Shown here piece after piece: positions 61,881 through 64,000 of a stretch of 64,000 bases of DNA (the stretch's first letter is position 1; each line of letters starts with the position of its first letter). The translations under genes and the position numbers were made by a program. This stretch comes from Clostridiales bacterium. Lineage in GTDB: Bacteria > Bacillota > Clostridia > Christensenellales > QALW01. Under the pieces are notes generated by a model, which did no database searches, was not told where the DNA came from, and worked only from the letters and a program-made list of their open reading frames with translations. The stretch is taken from the NCBI GenBank assembly GCA_015069575.1, contig SVIH01000006.1:38843-102842 (forward strand), written 5' to 3'.

Positions 61881-62537
61881 TTAATCGGAAACGATATCTT
61901 TTACGATTTCATCAAAATATTTGGATACGATATGCAAGCAAAACTCTTTCATCATTTCCATATTTTCTTCTTTTCCACCATAGATCTTACCGGTAAGAGG
62001 TGATTCCAATTGCACCATAAAATCTTGTAAGATTGCCATGGTATCGTTGCCACTTGCAATATCTTTGTAACGCTTGATGTATTGCAATAATATACCAAAC
62101 CGTTCGTGTGCAATCAAGTCATTTAGTAACTTAAGGGTTGCTTTCCCCTGCTTCATATTATACGGAACGATCTCTTTCTCATAATCAAAACCGATAGCTT
62201 CGTAATCTTTTTTCATATATTCGGTGTTGCCGGTTGCCAAGAATTGTAATCCTGCAAAGAATTTCATCGTATCATCGGTAAGTCCTAACTGATCAGCTGT
62301 TAGATTAGCGCTTTTGTCTTCTCGAATGTCGCTTAAGCCCACCAAATAGTCGCACGAAACTCCTAAATACTCTGCCATTTTTCCTGCAAGCGCAATATCA
62401 GGATTGCGCTTGCCCAAAATATAAAAATTAATGCTTTGCCGAGAACAATTTACCGCTTCGGCAAATTCTCCTTGTGATATTCCTTTTTCAGAAAGCAGTT
62501 GTTCTAAGCGGTGTCCAAAAATTTGTTGCATTTCCAT
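61881..62537 (-). CDS. XRE-family transcriptional regulator, divergent from the toxin gene
   Basis: A 218-residue protein. The N-terminal helix-turn-helix of the Cro/C1 type is at residues 8-65 (RLEQLLSEKGISQGEFAEAV, then SRQSINFYILGKRNPD and MAEYLGVSCDYLVGLSD). A helical C-terminal domain of about 140 residues has no family I know. ATG at 62537 follows GGAGG. It is probably the autoregulated repressor of this region: its own promoter and that of the toxin gene face each other across CAAAAGTA-type half-sites. Confidence 0.87.
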   Translation of the reverse strand: MEMQQIFGHRLEQLLSEKGISQGEFAEAVNCSRQSINFYILGKRNPDIALAGKMAEYLGVSCDYLVGLSDIREDKSANLTADQLGLTDDTMKFFAGLQFLATGNTEYMKKDYEAIGFDYEKEIVPYNMKQGKATLKLLNDLIAHERFGILLQYIKRYKDIASGNDTMAILQDFMVQLESPLTGKIYGGKEENMEMMKEFCLHIVSKYFDEIVKDIVSD

Positions 62538-62549
62538 ATTCGAAGCCTC

Positions 62550-62711
62550 CAAAAGTACACGTTTGTAGCGATGCAACGCAAAGCGCCACAAAGCTATTGA
62601 CAAATCAACAAAAGTAGCATATAATATATTATAGCAACGAAAGTATAGTTTGTCAAGTCTTTGGCGGCGGGAAGATTTGAACTGTACTTTTGTGCGGAAC
62701 AATGATATAAT
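62550..62711. promoter_or_regulatory. Divergent promoter-operator between the XRE and toxin genes
   Basis: The plus-strand promoter is TTGACA-17-TATAAT (62597-62602 and 62620-62625). The minus-strand promoter for the regulator is TTGACA-18-TATAAT (62652-62657 and 62628-62633). They overlap. A further plus-strand extended -10, TGATATAAT, lies at 62703-62711. Half-sites CAAAAGTACA (62550-62559), CAAAAGTA (62609-62616) and the inverted TGTACTTTTG (62684-62693) are candidate operators for the XRE protein. Confidence 0.7.
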
Positions 62712-62729
62712 ACGAAAGGAGAAAACAAA

Positions 62730-63296
62730 TTGAGTTTAGAGTTAGCAATTGTTGTAGCGGCTATAAACGGAGATAGGTTATCACCTCAAATTACAACAAG
62801 TTCAAACTATAAGCATTGGGTTAGTGTTGAGGATTGGAAAAGGTGTATTGCGTGCGCAAATAACCACGGAAAGATTTGGTTGATTGCAGAGCAACCTTAT
62901 CCGGAACCCCCGATACATCCGAATTGCCGTTGCGCGATTGAATTGATGCAAGCGATTACAGCAGGAACAGCAACTATTAATGGAGTAAACGGGGCGGATT
63001 GGATGTTAATGTTTAAAAAGTGTTTGCCCGATTACTATATATCGAAAGAGGATGCCTTGAAAAACGGTTGGAAACCAAGTAAATGGCCGTCCAATTTCGT
63101 GCCTGGCAAAATGATAGCCGGTGGTGTTTATAAAAACAGAAACGAGCATTTGCCACAAGCTTCAGGAAGAATTTGGTATGAAGCGGATATTAATTATAAA
63201 AGCGGGAAAAGAAATACTCAAAGGGTTCTTTGGTCAAATGATGGTTTGATGTTTGTTACATACGATCATTACGAAACTTTCTACGAAATTATATAA
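62730..63296 (+). CDS. Barnase-type ribonuclease toxin fused to a phage minor-head-protein-like domain
   Basis: A 188-residue protein starting at TTG, seven bases after AAAGGAG. Residues 25-70 hold the Mu F/SPP1 gp7-type motif: CIACANNHGK then EPPIHPNCRC. Residues 100-188 are a barnase-family RNase: YYISKEDALKNGW, PGKMIAGGVYKNRNEHLP and RIWYEADINY with the catalytic Glu. Next are RVLWSNDGLMFVTYDHYETF with the Arg and the catalytic His. All three catalytic residues are present (compare barnase E73, R87, H102). The next gene is barstar-like. There is no secretion signal, so the N-terminal domain may be the delivery or packaging part. Confidence 0.9.
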   Translation: MSLELAIVVAAINGDRLSPQITTSSNYKHWVSVEDWKRCIACANNHGKIWLIAEQPYPEPPIHPNCRCAIELMQAITAGTATINGVNGADWMLMFKKCLPDYYISKEDALKNGWKPSKWPSNFVPGKMIAGGVYKNRNEHLPQASGRIWYEADINYKSGKRNTQRVLWSNDGLMFVTYDHYETFYEII

Positions 63297-63310
63297 GGAG
63301 GAAAATGCCT

Positions 63311-63598
63311 ATGAAAATAATTGAATTGGATTTGACGGGGTGCAAATACTTAGCCGAAGTCCACGAAAGAATACGTGTCGCATTTGGATTTTCTGAAGAT
63401 TATGGTTGCAACTGGGATGCCTTTTGGGATTTTTTATGGAGTGAATGTGATGCAGATCAAGTTGTGATAAGAGGAGAATATAGTTTGTCTAAAGATTTTG
63501 ATAAGCCTCTTTCTAAAATGCATGAAGCGTTAGAAGATAATATTAAATTTCGCAAAGACAACAATTTGGAACCGTTTTCATACAGAATAATTAATTAA
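63311..63598 (+). CDS. Barstar-family RNase inhibitor (antitoxin/immunity protein)
   Basis: A 95-residue protein beginning MKIIELDLTG, with the barstar core FGFSEDYGCNWDAFWDFLWS near residue 28 matching 'YG.N.DALWD'. Barstar proteins plug the RNase active site. ATG at 63311 has AGGAGG nine bases upstream; ATG two codons before is too close. It starts 14 bp after the toxin stop, as expected for toxin and immunity pairs. Confidence 0.9.
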   Translation: MKIIELDLTGCKYLAEVHERIRVAFGFSEDYGCNWDAFWDFLWSECDADQVVIRGEYSLSKDFDKPLSKMHEALEDNIKFRKDNNLEPFSYRIIN

Positions 63599-63612
63599 GG
63601 ACTTAGCAGTAT

Positions 63613-63667
63613 AAAACTCCTTTGCTGACAGATAATAACAGTGTTATCAAATCAACAAAGGAGTTTT
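63613..63667 (+). terminator. Long stem-loop terminator of the toxin-barstar operon
   Basis: AAAACTCCTTTG / CAAAGGAGTTTT with an inner hairpin GATAA / TTATC, followed by T-rich sequence. Its 3' arm contains AAGGAG, the ribosome binding site of the AbrB-type micro-ORF that follows. Confidence 0.75.
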
Positions 63668-63672
63668 TATAT

Positions 63673-63807
63673 ATGAAAGCCACTGGAATAGTTAGAAGAA
63701 TAGATGCTGGAGTTATAATAACACCAAAGCCAAAAAAAGTGCATAAATGCTGGGATTTTTGCAAGTTTGCCCCACCCGACGCATTGGTGTCAAAAACGGG
63801 TTTTTAG
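63673..63807 (+). pseudogene. AbrB/SpoVT-type N-terminal fragment with altered C-terminus (copy C)
   Basis: 44 codons reading MKATGIVRRIDAGVIITPKP, then KKVHKCWDFCKFAPPDALVS and KTGF. The first part resembles MKATGIVRRIDELGRVVIPK of AbrB/SpoVT with a small deletion; the rest matches the HKCW repeat seen at 61644. AAGGAG precedes it within the hairpin. It may be translated, but probably makes no DNA-binding protein. Confidence 0.55.
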
Positions 63808-63855
63808 GCGGTTTTACACATAGCAAAAAGCGAGGGAAATTTCCCTCGCTTTTTT
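63764..63855. repeat. Repeat C tail with terminator
   Basis: GTTTGCCCCAC through ACATAGCAAAA matches the tail of repeat B. It ends in the terminator GCGAGGGAAA / TTTCCCTCGC (63825-63855), which serves the minus-strand gene that follows. Confidence 0.8.
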
Positions 63856-64000
63856 AACTAATCGCGTTTATGGTTTCCTGCGCGTAGCGCACGCCTTCCA
63901 TAGCGTCCTTGGCGTACTTGTCAGCGCCGATTTTGTCGGCGTATTCCTGCGTGAGCACAGCGCCGCCCACAATAATTTTGCACCAGGGTGCCTTGAGCCG
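63854..64000 (-). CDS. Corrinoid (B12)-binding protein or MetH-type methyltransferase, C-terminal end only
   Basis: The last 48 residues of a gene cut by the window edge, reading CKIIVGGAVLTQEYADKIGA then DKYAKDAMEGVRYAQETINA. This is the end of a B12-binding (Rossmann-like) domain such as in MetH or methyltransferase corrinoid proteins: 'VGGAVLT.EYA..IGAD.YAKDA' is the family end pattern. It is much richer in G and C (81 of 140 bases by my count) than the genes before it. Confidence 0.75.
   Translation of the reverse strand, partial: RLKAPWCKIIVGGAVLTQEYADKIGADKYAKDAMEGVRYAQETINAIS

Noticed and set aside
1..64000. CRISPR arrays and rRNA genes
   Set aside because: No regularly spaced short repeats and no rRNA-like segments were seen on either strand.

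Overview
The window reads as chromosome of a low-GC Bacillota of class Clostridia, probably gut-associated. The grounds are the gene orders rimP-nusA-ylxR-ylxQ-infB-rbfA-nrnA-truB-ribF and rbgA-rnhB-yraN, strong AGGAGG-type ribosome binding sites, TTGACA/TATAAT promoters, a BspA-like leucine-rich-repeat surface protein, and GerMN-domain and SipW-type proteins. The genus cannot be told from what is here.

Layout. 1-9.9 kb, minus strand: the start of uvrB (cut by the edge), an LRR surface protein, a small membrane protein, then a run ispE, lgt, pncB, a DivIVA-like coiled coil, a membrane-anchored propeller-like protein and a WYL regulator. 10-15.5 kb: a D,D-carboxypeptidase and the manganese exporter MntP (plus), then perR-rubrerythrin behind a PerR box and a polar amino acid ABC transporter (minus). 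15.6-21.1 kb, plus: paired U32 tRNA-hydroxylation proteins, aroC, aroQ and nadE. A HexNAc-kinase-like gene follows on minus. 22.3-35.1 kb, plus: rbgA, rnhB, yraN, a 1602-residue double glycosyltransferase, polA, coaE, a lytic transglycosylase, a solute-binding lipoprotein and a zinc-ribbon membrane protein. tRNA-Thr and tRNA-Leu follow, then duplicated fragments of the tRNA-Leu end. 35.7-44 kb, minus: a response regulator and histidine kinase with two GerMN lipoproteins, comEC, holA and a metallo-hydrolase. 44-47.6 kb, minus: a P-type ATPase and MgtC gene behind a yybP-ykoY manganese riboswitch. 47.7-58.4 kb: a HAD phosphatase, the nusA-infB operon, a MATE exporter and a PMM-like HAD protein.

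58.8-63.85 kb is an accessory region unlike the rest. Copies of a short repeat that begins with the first codons of an AbrB/SpoVT-type gene separate two modules. One is a SipW-type signal peptidase with two substrates. The other is a barnase-type toxin fused to a phage head-protein domain, with its barstar antitoxin and a divergent XRE regulator. The window ends in the 3' end of a GC-rich corrinoid-binding protein gene.

The core genes cover DNA replication and repair (uvrB, polA, holA, rnhB), translation (nusA operon, rbgA, U32 pair), NAD and CoA supply (pncB, nadE, coaE) and envelope building (lgt, dacF-like, lytic transglycosylase, glycosyltransferase). Metal and peroxide homeostasis recurs (mntP, riboswitch ATPase, perR, rubrerythrin). 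Coordinates and motifs were read by eye; no database search was run, so family calls rest on recognised motifs.
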